A stretch of 45,236 nucleotides of DNA from an uncultured Collinsella sp. (GTDB lineage Bacteria > Actinomycetota > Coriobacteriia > Coriobacteriales > Coriobacteriaceae): the NCBI GenBank assembly GCA_900549335.1, contig UROJ01000001.1, positions 1 through 45,236 of the forward strand. Reading direction: 5' to 3'. The notes under the pieces are model-generated. The model did not search any database. It had not been told where the DNA came from and saw only the letters and a list, made by a program, of their open reading frames with translations. Numbering within the stretch: position 1 is the stretch's first letter; every line of letters starts with the position of its first letter. Positions 32,608-40,022 of the stretch are shown piece after piece. Both the position numbers and the translations under genes were made by a program.

Positions 32608-34062
32608 CTAGCGCACCCCCTTCAGCGGTCCCTCGACCAACCAAGATCCGGCATCTTCCAACAGCACTTCGCTGGGGTCACACCCCAGCTCTCGGGCAAG
32701 AATCGCCACCACACGGCTCTGGCAAAAGCCGCTCTGGCACCGACCCATGCCGGCACGACAGCGGCGCTTGACGCCCTCGACCGAAACCGCGCCCGGGCGG
32801 CGCCGAATCGCGGCCACAATCTCGGCCTCGGGCACCGTCTCGCAGCGGCAGACAATCTGCCCCCACGCGGGATCGGACTCAATGAGTTCTTCCTTGCGCG
32901 CCAGCGGTGCGCGGTCAAAGTCGTCCGGCTCGCGGCGAATTGGGTTCCAGTCCGCCCGCTCGTGCAGCTCCACGCCCGCCTCACGCATCACAAGCTCCAT
33001 GCGCTCGGCAATGGCCGGCGCGCTCGCCACGCCCGGCGACTGGATGCCCGCCGCCTGGAACAGCCCCGGCACCACGGCCGACTGCCCAATAAAGAAGTCG
33101 TTCGTTCCCTGAATGACCGGACGCCCGCCGGCAAACGTGCGCACCACGCGGCGCGTGTCCAGGTCGGGCACCAGCTTGCGCGCGCCGGTCAGCAGCGCGT
33201 CCACATCGCTTGCATAGGTCTGCGTGTCGCCCGGCCCGCGCACGGCAGCCGTGGCGGTAATCACGGTGTTGCCATGCACGGTGCCCGTCACGATAACGCC
33301 CTTCGACACCGGCGTCGGCACGGGGTAGAGCGGCATAAGTGTGCGCGGCTCCTTGTCCAGCACCACGATGTTGCCCTGACGCCAGACCATCTGGAACTCC
33401 TCGGCGCCCGCCATATGCGAGATGTCGGCGGCGCCGTTGCCCGCGGCGTTGATCAGGTAGCGGCAGCGCACGTTACCAGCGAGGGTCGCCAACGTAAAGC
33501 GCGCGTCGTCGCCCGAGCCCGCGACTTCAATCGCTTCCACCGGCGCGGACCGCATAAACGTCACCCCGTTGGCCACGGCGTTCTCCAGCGCGGCGATGGC
33601 AACCTCAAACGGGTCGACAAAGCCCGTCGAGGGGCACCACAACGCGCACGTAGCGTCGGCACTGGCGCGCGGCTCTAATTCGTGGATGCGGTCGGGTCCG
33701 ATGATCGACAGCTCGGGCACGCCGTTGGCATGGCCGTTGCAACGCAGCTGCTCCAGATGCGCGCGGTCCTCGTCGTTAAAGCCCAACAACATCGACCCGG
33801 TGCGGCAGAACAGAAAGCCCAGCTCCTGCGCCCACGCACCGTACAACTCGCAGCCACGGGCGTTGACCTGCGCCTTTACCGTGCCCGGCGCCGGATCGTA
33901 ACCGGCATGCACCAGACCGCCGTTGGCCTTCGAAGCCCCCAGCGCGATATCGTTAGCCGCTTCGACCACGCAAATGGACAGGTCAAACCGCGCGAGCTGC
34001 CGCGCGATGGCGCATCCGGTGATGCCCGCGCCGACAATCGCGATATCAAACGTTTCTGTCAC
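32608..34062 (-). CDS. Glycerol-3-phosphate-dehydrogenase-like flavoprotein with C-terminal BFD-type 2Fe-2S domain
   Basis: A 484-residue FAD oxidoreductase of the DAO/GlpA/LhgO family. The N-terminal FAD fold is DIAIVGAGITGCAIARQLAR (residues 5-24), followed by GASKANGGLVHAGYD. The C-terminal ~75 residues are a bacterioferritin-associated-ferredoxin-like domain with CRCETV and CRAGMGRCQSGFC cysteines, as in anaerobic GlpA. Likely substrates are glycerol 3-phosphate or a 2-hydroxy acid such as 2-hydroxyglutarate. It starts with GTG (at 34062) behind GGGAGG. It is the first gene of a three-gene minus-strand operon. The repeat array at 34231-34529 lies in its upstream region. Confidence 0.87.
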   Translation of the reverse strand: MTETFDIAIVGAGITGCAIARQLARFDLSICVVEAANDIALGASKANGGLVHAGYDPAPGTVKAQVNARGCELYGAWAQELGFLFCRTGSMLLGFNDEDRAHLEQLRCNGHANGVPELSIIGPDRIHELEPRASADATCALWCPSTGFVDPFEVAIAALENAVANGVTFMRSAPVEAIEVAGSGDDARFTLATLAGNVRCRYLINAAGNGAADISHMAGAEEFQMVWRQGNIVVLDKEPRTLMPLYPVPTPVSKGVIVTGTVHGNTVITATAAVRGPGDTQTYASDVDALLTGARKLVPDLDTRRVVRTFAGGRPVIQGTNDFFIGQSAVVPGLFQAAGIQSPGVASAPAIAERMELVMREAGVELHERADWNPIRREPDDFDRAPLARKEELIESDPAWGQIVCRCETVPEAEIVAAIRRRPGAVSVEGVKRRCRAGMGRCQSGFCQSRVVAILARELGCDPSEVLLEDAGSWLVEGPLKGVR

Positions 34063-34167
34063 AGTGCCTCCCAGACGAGTTGACAGGCTGTCAATAAGAC
34101 TATCCTACGGTCTGCGCACTCCCAGTGCGGCGGCAATGCGGCGAACAGCCCCGCAACACCCGCCAAC

Positions 34168-34211
34168 GGCAGGCGAGGGGAGACTCAGTAACGTCGACAA
34201 TCTTGCCTGCC
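34168..34211. repeat. Inverted repeat beside the 80-bp array
   Basis: GGCAGGCGAG (34168-34177) pairs with CTTGCCTGCC (34202-34211), 10 bp with one G.U, around a 24-nt loop that contains TCAGTAACGTC, similar to part of the first array repeat. It ends 19 nt before the array. Confidence 0.6.
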
Positions 34212-34230
34212 AGCTCTGGTCTCGGAGATT

Positions 34231-34529
34231 TGTCTCGATCAGTAACATCTGGGACCGTTTTTGCCGAGTGGTTGTTACAGATTGAGACATTCGGTTTGGA
34301 CGTTTTCCTTTGTCTCGATCTGTAACAGTTAGACGAGGATTTGGGTTCCAGATGTTACAGATCAAGACAAACCTTCCGGCGGATTTTGAATGTCTCGATC
34401 TGTAACAGTAAGAGGGGTTTTGGGGCCCAAGATGTTACAGATCGAGATTGAAGTCGGGGAGGGACCCCTGTGTCTCGATCTGTAACATCTGGACCCGGAT
34501 TCCGCTCCCACCTGTTACAGATTGAGATG
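34231..34529. repeat. Array of eight alternating inverted 17-nt repeats with an exact 80-bp period
   Basis: The unit TGTCTCGATCTGTAACA occurs four times forward, at 34231, 34311, 34391 and 34471, and four times inverted, at 34273, 34353, 34433 and 34513 (1-3 substitutions each). Both sets have a period of exactly 80 bp. Gaps are 25 nt (forward to inverted) and 21 nt (inverted to forward), constant in length but different in sequence. Any forward/inverted neighbours could form a hairpin of up to 17 bp. It lies between the divergent flavoprotein operon and the zinc-ribbon gene. No protein family or known element is assigned. Confidence 0.95.
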
Positions 34530-34627
34530 TTTGTGTCCGCACCAGCCCCGCCCCTAGCCGTGGTCCCATATAAACAAACCCCGTGGTAAACTTGACCGGA
34601 CTGTTAATATCCCGAAAGGTACCCGTA

Positions 34628-35059
34628 ATGTCCAAGTACATCTCCGAGCTCATGTCGCCGCAGCTTATGGGCGTCGTCTATGCCTTCGTTGGCTTTATCA
34701 TCGCCCTGTATGTGCTGTCGGTCGTCTATGTGTTTATCGACGCTCGCCGCCGCGGCGCCAGCGCCTACGTGGCATGGGGCATCATCGCCCTCATCCCGTT
34801 TGTGGGCCTCATCGCCTATCTGGTCCTGCGTCCGCACTCCTACGCCTCCGACCGCGAGGAGCAGGAGCTGGACATGGCCCTGCGCGAGCGCCAGCTTGCC
34901 CAGTACGGCACCTGCCCGCAGTGCGGCGCACCCATCGAGAAGGACTTCGTCGTCTGCCCGGTGTGCGACACCCAGGTTCGCAACGTCTGCCCCAGCTGCC
35001 ATCGCCCGCTCGATGCGCACTGGAAGGTCTGCCCCTACTGCCGAACTCGCATCCAGTAA
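34628..35059 (+). CDS. Small membrane protein with cytoplasmic double zinc ribbon
   Basis: A 143-residue protein. Two hydrophobic spans lie at about residues 12-38 (VYAFVGFIIALYVLSVVYVF) and 46-66 (VAWGIIALIPFVGLIAYLVL), resembling the phospholipase D N-terminal-like membrane domain. They are followed by a charged linker and a double zinc ribbon: CPQCGAP, CPVCDTQ, CPSCHRP and CPYCRTR. Function unknown; such proteins are often membrane-anchored regulators or scaffolds. Start at ATG 34628 behind GAAAGG; the frame open from 34583 adds residues before the ribosome binding site. It is the first gene downstream of the 80-bp repeat array and is followed by a hairpin at 35156. Confidence 0.82.
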   Translation: MSKYISELMSPQLMGVVYAFVGFIIALYVLSVVYVFIDARRRGASAYVAWGIIALIPFVGLIAYLVLRPHSYASDREEQELDMALRERQLAQYGTCPQCGAPIEKDFVVCPVCDTQVRNVCPSCHRPLDAHWKVCPYCRTRIQ

Positions 35060-35155
35060 CGCATCCATCGCCGGGCCGGCCGCAAGCCACGGGCACGCCG
35101 CAAGCCACGCGCGCCCCGCACCCCGCGCCCACACGATGAAGCATGCGTAGAAAAT

Positions 35156-35186
35156 CGCCCGCCGTGCCATTAAGGTGCGGCGGGCG
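35156..35186. terminator. GC-rich hairpin between the zinc-ribbon gene and thrS
   Basis: A 13-bp stem with two G.U pairs (35156-35168 with 35174-35186) and loop ATTAA. No T run follows on the plus strand; on the minus strand it is followed by ATTTT. Probably ends the upstream transcript, but not a textbook terminator. Confidence 0.5.
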
Positions 35187-35187
35187 C

Positions 35188-35215
35188 TTGTATACCAAGG
35201 CAACCTGCCTATAAT
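35188..35215 (+). promoter_or_regulatory. thrS promoter
   Basis: TTGTAT (35188-35193), a 16-nt spacer and a perfect TATAAT (35210-35215). Transcription would start near 35222, giving a ~60-nt leader with no sign of a T-box. Confidence 0.7.
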
Positions 35216-35284
35216 GATGCAAGTTAAAACGCCGAGCGCATCGCACGCACTTGCATCAGGCATCCGAGAGGAGAAAACATACCC

Positions 35285-37048
35285 ATGAAGGCACTCTACA
35301 ATGACGGTTCGGTGGCCGAGCTCCCGCAGGACGAGGTCACGCACGTCATCCGCCACTCCGCCGCGCACATCATGGCGCAGGCCATCAAGCGCCTGTACCC
35401 CCAGGCCGACTTTGCCTACGGTCCCGCGACCGACAACGGCTTCTACTACGACGTCGACCTGCCCGAGGGCGTCAAAATCAGCGAGGACGACTTCCCTGCG
35501 ATCGAGGCCGAGATGAAAAAGATCGTCAAGGAGAACCTCAAGTTCTCCGTGTACGAGAAGCCCCGCGCCGAGGCCATCGCCCTTATGGAGGAGCGCGGCG
35601 AGAAGTACAAGGTCGAGCACATTGGCGATCTGGACGACGACGCCCGCATCACCTTCTACCAGCAGGGCGACTACATCGACATGTGCGTCGGCCCCCACAT
35701 CTGCTACACCAAGGCTCTGAAGGCCTTTAAGCTCACCGGCGTCTCGGGCGCCTACTGGAAGGGCGACAAGGACAACAAGATGCTCACCCGCATCAACGGC
35801 GTCGCCTTTGCCACCAAGGAAGAACTCGACGAGCACATGCACATGCTGGAGGAGGCCAAGAAGCGCGACCACCGCAAGATCGGCCGCGAGATGGACCTCT
35901 TTATGATGCGCGACGAGGCCCCCGGCTTCCCATTCTTCCTGCCCAACGGCATGATCCTTAAGAACACGTTGCTGGACTACTGGCGCGATATCCACCACAA
36001 GGCCGGCTACGTGGAGATCTCCACGCCGCTTATCATGAACAAGCAGCTATGGAAGACCTCGGGCCACTGGGACCACTACAAGGACAACATGTACTCCACC
36101 GTCATCGACGACGAAGAGTACTGCATTAAGCCCATGAACTGCCCGGGCGGCGTGCTGGTGTACGCCTCCAAGCCGCACTCCTACCGCGAGCTGCCCATCC
36201 GCGCCGGCGAGATTGGACTGGTGCACCGCCACGAGCTGCGCGGCGCCCTGCACGGCCTGTTCCGCGTGCGCTGCTTTAACCAGGACGATGCCCACCTGTT
36301 TGTGCGTCCCGACCAGCTGACCGACGAGATCGTGGGCGTGGTCAACCTCATCGACTCCGTGTACCAGAAGTTTGGCTTTAAGTATCACGTTGAGCTTTCC
36401 ACCCGCCCCGAGGACTCCATGGGTTCGGACGAGGACTGGGCTCGCGCCGAGGAGGGCCTGCGCACCGCTCTGGAGAAGCTGGGCATGGACTACGAGGTCA
36501 ACGAGGGCGACGGCGCCTTCTACGGCCCCAAGATTGACTTCCACCTGGAGGACTCGCTCGGCCGTACCTGGCAGTGCGGTACCGTGCAGCTCGACTTCCA
36601 GATGCCGCTCAACTTTGACCTGGAGTACGTGGACGCCGACGGCACCAAGAAGCGCCCCATCATGCTGCACCGCGTATGCTTTGGCTCCATCGAGCGCTTC
36701 ATCGGTATTCTGATTGAGCACTTCGCGGGCAAGTTCCCCACTTGGCTGGCTCCCGTGCAGGTCAAGGCACTTCCGGTTTCGGAGAAGAGCCGCGACTACG
36801 CTCACGAGGTGTGCGCCAAGCTGGAGGAGGCCGGCATTCGCGTGGTCTGCGACGACCGCGACGAGAAGATCGGCTACAAGATCCGCGAGGCCCGCAGCAT
36901 CGACCGCGTGCCCTACATGCTCATCCTGGGCGAGAAGGAGGTCGAGGCCGGCAACATCTCCGTCCGCGATCGCTCCAACGAGACCGTTCAGATGAGCGTT
37001 GATGAGTTTGTTGCCAAGGTGACCGAGGAAATCAAGACCCGCGCCTAA
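35285..37048 (+). CDS. thrS: Threonyl-tRNA synthetase lacking the TGS domain
   Basis: A 587-residue class II synthetase charging tRNA-Thr. Only ~20 residues precede the editing domain (VIRHSAAHIMAQAIKRLYP), so the usual N-terminal TGS domain (~60 residues) is absent; typical full ThrS is ~640. Editing-domain and catalytic signatures are present: HSAAH, CIKPMNCPGG with the zinc-ligand Cys, GLVHRHELRGALHGLFRVR (motif 2 and zinc His), and motif 3 MLHRVCFGSIERF. The C-terminal anticodon domain is complete. A perfect -10 promoter is ~70 nt upstream and GAGAGGAGAA precedes the ATG. Two terminators follow. Confidence 0.96.
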   Translation: MKALYNDGSVAELPQDEVTHVIRHSAAHIMAQAIKRLYPQADFAYGPATDNGFYYDVDLPEGVKISEDDFPAIEAEMKKIVKENLKFSVYEKPRAEAIALMEERGEKYKVEHIGDLDDDARITFYQQGDYIDMCVGPHICYTKALKAFKLTGVSGAYWKGDKDNKMLTRINGVAFATKEELDEHMHMLEEAKKRDHRKIGREMDLFMMRDEAPGFPFFLPNGMILKNTLLDYWRDIHHKAGYVEISTPLIMNKQLWKTSGHWDHYKDNMYSTVIDDEEYCIKPMNCPGGVLVYASKPHSYRELPIRAGEIGLVHRHELRGALHGLFRVRCFNQDDAHLFVRPDQLTDEIVGVVNLIDSVYQKFGFKYHVELSTRPEDSMGSDEDWARAEEGLRTALEKLGMDYEVNEGDGAFYGPKIDFHLEDSLGRTWQCGTVQLDFQMPLNFDLEYVDADGTKKRPIMLHRVCFGSIERFIGILIEHFAGKFPTWLAPVQVKALPVSEKSRDYAHEVCAKLEEAGIRVVCDDRDEKIGYKIREARSIDRVPYMLILGEKEVEAGNISVRDRSNETVQMSVDEFVAKVTEEIKTRA

Positions 37049-37074
37049 GACAAACTTCACAACAATTAACAAAG

Positions 37075-37105
37075 GCGACCGCCCACACAGGGCGGTCGCT
37101 TTTTT
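37075..37105 (+). terminator. First terminator after thrS
   Basis: GCGACCGCCC (37075-37084) and GGGCGGTCGC (37090-37099), a 10-bp perfect stem with a 5-nt loop and six T. Confidence 0.95.
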
Positions 37106-37120
37106 CATGCCAAAATGAGA

Positions 37121-37146
37121 AAGCCGCTGGTTGAGCGGCTTTTTTT
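37121..37146 (+). terminator. Second tandem terminator after thrS
   Basis: AAGCCGCT (37121-37128) and AGCGGCTT (37134-37141), an 8-bp stem with a long T run. Together with the first it insulates the polysaccharide locus from thrS. Confidence 0.93.
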
Positions 37147-37152
37147 GTTGCA

Positions 37153-37286
37153 CAAAAAGGTACAGGTTTTTGTATCTTTCGATAGACGACATTATACGAG
37201 CAATTAATCCGCGTTTGCCCAGATTACACAAAATGTACTGCTAGTAGGTACATCTCCATACCCCTCTATAAAAACCTGTACTTTTG
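37153..37286. promoter_or_regulatory. Dyad with repeated GTACAGGTTTTT arms around the loaP promoter
   Basis: GTACAGGTTTTT at about 37160-37171 and its complement AAAAACCTGTAC at 37270-37281 are a 12-bp perfect inverted pair about 100 nt apart. A further small dyad TGTAC/GTACA lies between them (about 37232-37251). The left arm overlaps the -35 of the loaP promoter. It may be an operator pair or a foldable leader; function is inferred only from position. Confidence 0.5.
37170..37198 (+). promoter_or_regulatory. loaP promoter candidate
   Basis: TTGTAT (37170-37175), 16-17 nt, then TTATAC/TATACG (37192-37198). This predicts a ~165-nt leader before loaP. It lies directly after the two thrS terminators. 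Confidence 0.6.
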
Positions 37287-37372
37287 CGACTGCGCCTAGC
37301 TGCGAGCGAGAAGCCTGTTCTAAACGCCCCTGCATTTGCGTGCATCGCAAAGCCAAAAGAGGGGGCGAGAAC

Positions 37373-37963
37373 ATGGAACAGACGGCACGGCGCCAAGAGC
37401 AGCTGCCGGGCGCATTTAACGGCGTCACCACCAGCAGCCAGCACGGCCGCGTTCGCTGGTATCTGGTCCACACCCCCAATGGAAAAGAGCGCGAGACCTG
37501 CGAAAAGGTCCGCCGCATTATCCCGCACAACCTGTTGCAGGACGCTTTTATGATGCAAAAGGAGTTCTGGTTTAAGCGGGATGGCGCCTGGTCGCTCCAA
37601 ACCAAACCTATGTACAAGGAATATTTCTTCGTCGCCACGCACGATGCCGCCGCGCTCGATAGGGCCCTGGCCCAGTTGAGCTTTGGCTGCCGCATCGCCG
37701 GCAGTAGGGAGCGGGCGTACATGCCCATGCCGGACGATGCACAAGACTGGTACCGCAGCGTACTGGACGATGACGGCGTGGTGCGTAACAGCGTTGCCCG
37801 CATAGAAGACGGCGTGTTGCACATAGAGCAGGGTCCCTTGGTGAGGCAAGAGGCCCGTGTAAAGAAGATCGACCGTCATAAACGCTGGTGCCTGGTGGAT
37901 GTGGGCGAAGGCGACTCCGCATTTAGGGAGCTGCTTCCGCTGGACGTTCCCAGCAAAACGTAG
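37373..37963 (+). CDS. loaP: LoaP/NusG-family transcription antiterminator
   Basis: A 196-residue NusG paralogue. The NGN domain begins at WYLVHTPNGKERETCEKVRR and includes AFMMQKEFWFKRDGAW and KPMYKEYFFVAT. A KOW-type segment is near RVKKIDRHKRWCLVDVGEG. Specialised NusG proteins of this kind (LoaP, UpxY, RfaH-like) bind RNA polymerase and stop premature termination in the long operon they head. Here it is the first gene of the polysaccharide locus. Start at ATG 37373 behind AGAGGGGG; a start 33 nt earlier is less likely. No housekeeping nusG neighbours (secE, rplK) are present, so it is not the general factor. Confidence 0.87.
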   Translation: MEQTARRQEQLPGAFNGVTTSSQHGRVRWYLVHTPNGKERETCEKVRRIIPHNLLQDAFMMQKEFWFKRDGAWSLQTKPMYKEYFFVATHDAAALDRALAQLSFGCRIAGSRERAYMPMPDDAQDWYRSVLDDDGVVRNSVARIEDGVLHIEQGPLVRQEARVKKIDRHKRWCLVDVGEGDSAFRELLPLDVPSKT

Positions 37964-38041
37964 GGGAGCCGTTGCACCGGCAATTCTTTCGCATTTTTGA
38001 ATTTATCGATTGGGGGATCCCTGGGGGACAGGGACGTAAGT

Positions 38042-38848
38042 TTGACTTTGGCTGCTAATGAAGTAACAGAGAGCAATGCGCCCGTGGGGGCGACGCTCAT
38101 TGCTCAGGCAATGGACCGGCGCGAGGGCGCGGCGGGTGCTGGTGCCGGTTCCGCTGCAAACACGGGTGCGGTGAGCCTCCCGGGCTCGCCCGAGTTCGCT
38201 GCTGAGTCCCGCGCGCTCGACTCGCGCTCCTTCGGGTATCGCTTCGTGAAGCGTGCCTTCGACATCGCCTTCAGCGCGTGCGTCTGTGCCGTGGCGTTCA
38301 TCCCTGGCGTGGTGCTCTGCGCGTTCATCGCGGCTGACACCAAGGGCGCTCCCATCTATTCGCACGAGCGCGCGGGGCGCTTCGGCCGCCCCATCCACGT
38401 GCTCAAGTTCCGCTCCATGGTCGCCGACGCCAACGACGTGGAGAAGTATCTCACCCCCGAGCAGATCGAGGAGTGGCACCGCGAGCGCAAGGTCACGAAC
38501 GACCCGCGCATCACCAAGTTGGGTCGCGTCCTGCGCAAGACCTCCCTCGACGAGATACCTCAGTTTATCAACGTGCTCGCGGGCCAGCTCTCCGTGATCG
38601 GGCCCCGGGCCATCACCTACGAAGAACTGGGGAACTTCACGCACGAGCAGCAGGTGCAGGTGCTTGCCGTCCCCCAGGGCATCACCGGCGCTTGGCAGTC
38701 AGGGCCTCGCAACCTCGCGACATTCGAGAACGGCATGCGCCAGGAGTTCGAGCTCACTTATGCGCGAGGCGCGTGCCTTAAGTCCGACTGGCGGGTCTTC
38801 TTCAAGACCTTCTCGGTGATGTTCGGCAAGAACAAGACAGGGAGGTAG
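38042..38848 (+). CDS. Initiating sugar-phosphate transferase (polyprenyl-phosphate, WcaJ/PglC type)
   Basis: A ~268-residue monotopic phosphoglycosyl transferase that loads the first sugar phosphate on undecaprenyl phosphate. After a low-complexity Ala/Gly-rich N-terminus comes YRFVKRAFDIAFS, one hydrophobic segment, then HERAGRFGRPIHVLKFRSM, the catalytic RKVTNDPRITKLGRVLRKTSLDE and PQFINVLAGQLSVIGPRA. Start is uncertain: TTG 38042 has ACAGGGA 7 nt upstream; TTG 37997 is in frame but has no good ribosome binding site. It lacks the 4-helix N-terminal region of WbaP/WcaJ, so it is of the short type. It is the first structural gene after loaP; the next gene follows 2 nt later. Confidence 0.87.
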   Translation: MTLAANEVTESNAPVGATLIAQAMDRREGAAGAGAGSAANTGAVSLPGSPEFAAESRALDSRSFGYRFVKRAFDIAFSACVCAVAFIPGVVLCAFIAADTKGAPIYSHERAGRFGRPIHVLKFRSMVADANDVEKYLTPEQIEEWHRERKVTNDPRITKLGRVLRKTSLDEIPQFINVLAGQLSVIGPRAITYEELGNFTHEQQVQVLAVPQGITGAWQSGPRNLATFENGMRQEFELTYARGACLKSDWRVFFKTFSVMFGKNKTGR

Positions 38849-38850
38849 GC

Positions 38851-39699
38851 ATGGATTCCCAGACTTTCCCTCCCTACAGCGTGCTTATGAGCCTTTACGC
38901 CAAGGAGCGCGCCGAGTACTTACGCGAGGCGCTGAATTCGATGCTCGCCCAGACGGTGCCCCCGGCGGAAGTCGTCATCGTGAAGGACGGCCCGCTGACT
39001 GACGAGCTCGAGGACGTCCTCTCCGAGTACGACGCGGCCAACCCCGGCCTGTTCAGTTTCGTCTCCTACCCCGAGAACAGAGGCCTCGGCTACGCGCTTG
39101 CCCGGGGCATTGAGGCGTGCTCAAACGAGATCGTAGCCCGCATGGACACCGATGACCACGCTCTGTCGGGGCGCATGGAGTGTCAGCTTGCCCTCATGGC
39201 CGAGCAAGGCCTCGACATGGTGGGTAGCAACGTAACGGAGTTCGTCGAGGCCTGGGACAGGCCCGTGGCGACGACGGACCTGCCCATAACCCACGACGAG
39301 ATCGTCGCTTACTCCAAGCGCCGCAATCCCTTCCGGCACCCGCCTATGACCTTCCGGCGCTCGAAGGTGCTCGCCGCTGGGAGTTACAACGACGACTTCC
39401 ACTACTTCGAAGACTGGGACCTCTTCAACCGGATGCTCGCCTCGGGCTGCCGTGCGGCCAACGTGCGCGAGACCCTTGTGGCAATGCGCGTGAGTCCAGA
39501 CTTCTACGCTCGCAGAGGAGGCCGCGCCTATCTGTCGCACGCGAGGCGCTTCAAGCGGGCGCAGCTGGCATGCGGGTACTTCAGCGCTGCCGACTACTTC
39601 ATCTCGTTTGTTCCCCAGGCAGTTGTCTGCCTCATGCCCAACGCCCTTCGCGGGCTCGTGTACACAAGGATTCTCCGGAAAGGGGGAAATGCGGAGTGA
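38851..39699 (+). CDS. Family 2 glycosyltransferase
   Basis: A 282-residue GT-A fold glycosyltransferase. The N-terminal nucleotide-sugar domain is YSVLMSLYAKERAEYLREALNS, then EVVIVKDGPLTDEL and NRGLGYALARGIEA. The metal-binding DxD is in IVARMDTDDHAL, and the acceptor-side motif is YNDDFHYFEDWDLFNRM. It resembles AmsE/EpsE-type capsule transferases. Cytoplasmic or membrane-associated. It overlaps the next reading frame by GTGA. Confidence 0.87.
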   Translation: MDSQTFPPYSVLMSLYAKERAEYLREALNSMLAQTVPPAEVVIVKDGPLTDELEDVLSEYDAANPGLFSFVSYPENRGLGYALARGIEACSNEIVARMDTDDHALSGRMECQLALMAEQGLDMVGSNVTEFVEAWDRPVATTDLPITHDEIVAYSKRRNPFRHPPMTFRRSKVLAAGSYNDDFHYFEDWDLFNRMLASGCRAANVRETLVAMRVSPDFYARRGGRAYLSHARRFKRAQLACGYFSAADYFISFVPQAVVCLMPNALRGLVYTRILRKGGNAE

Positions 39700-40022
39700 C
39701 CGCGACCGCAGCAATCATTACCCTCTGCAACTCGCCGAATTATGGCTCTTGTCTGCAGAGCTATGCGACGCAGCGCGTTTTCGAGTCGCTGGGAGTCGCA
39801 GCCACGGTGGTCGACTACTACCGGCACGACGCTATCTCGGAGAAGGAGACCGAGCGCGCCCTCAATGGACAGCTTTCCAAGAAGATCCCTATCTTGGGGC
39901 TGCCGGGTGCCAAGTCGCTCGCTTGCGATTCCATCTCGTGCGTGCTCGCGCGCCGTCGCGCCTTGCTTCGGGCACCGAGACTTGGTAATTCTCTCCTATC
40001 AACGGGACTGCATCATGACTAA
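39696..40022 (+). pseudogene. Truncated polysaccharide pyruvyl transferase
   Basis: A 108-residue frame starting with GTG in a GTGA overlap with the preceding stop. Its first ~85 residues look like the N-terminus of the polysaccharide pyruvyl transferase family: AAIITLCNSPNYGSCLQSYATQRVFESLG, then VVDYYRHDAISEKE. Members are normally 350-400 residues. The tail after about 39960 is unlike the family, and the frame runs into the start of the next glycosyltransferase. The rest was probably lost by recombination that brought in the less GC-rich neighbour. A pyruvyl decoration would not be made by this copy. Confidence 0.75.

Noticed and set aside
34231..34529. CRISPR array
   Set aside because: The repeats alternate in orientation and are only 17 nt, spacers alternate 25/21 nt, and no cas gene is in the window. 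Classical CRISPR arrays have direct repeats. Kept as an unclassified repeat array.
39742..40014. N-terminal 91-residue extension of the glycosyltransferase at 40015
   Set aside because: It overlaps the pyruvyl-transferase remnant in another frame and has Arg/Ser-rich shadow composition; the GT4 N-terminus begins at MTNILVYAE.
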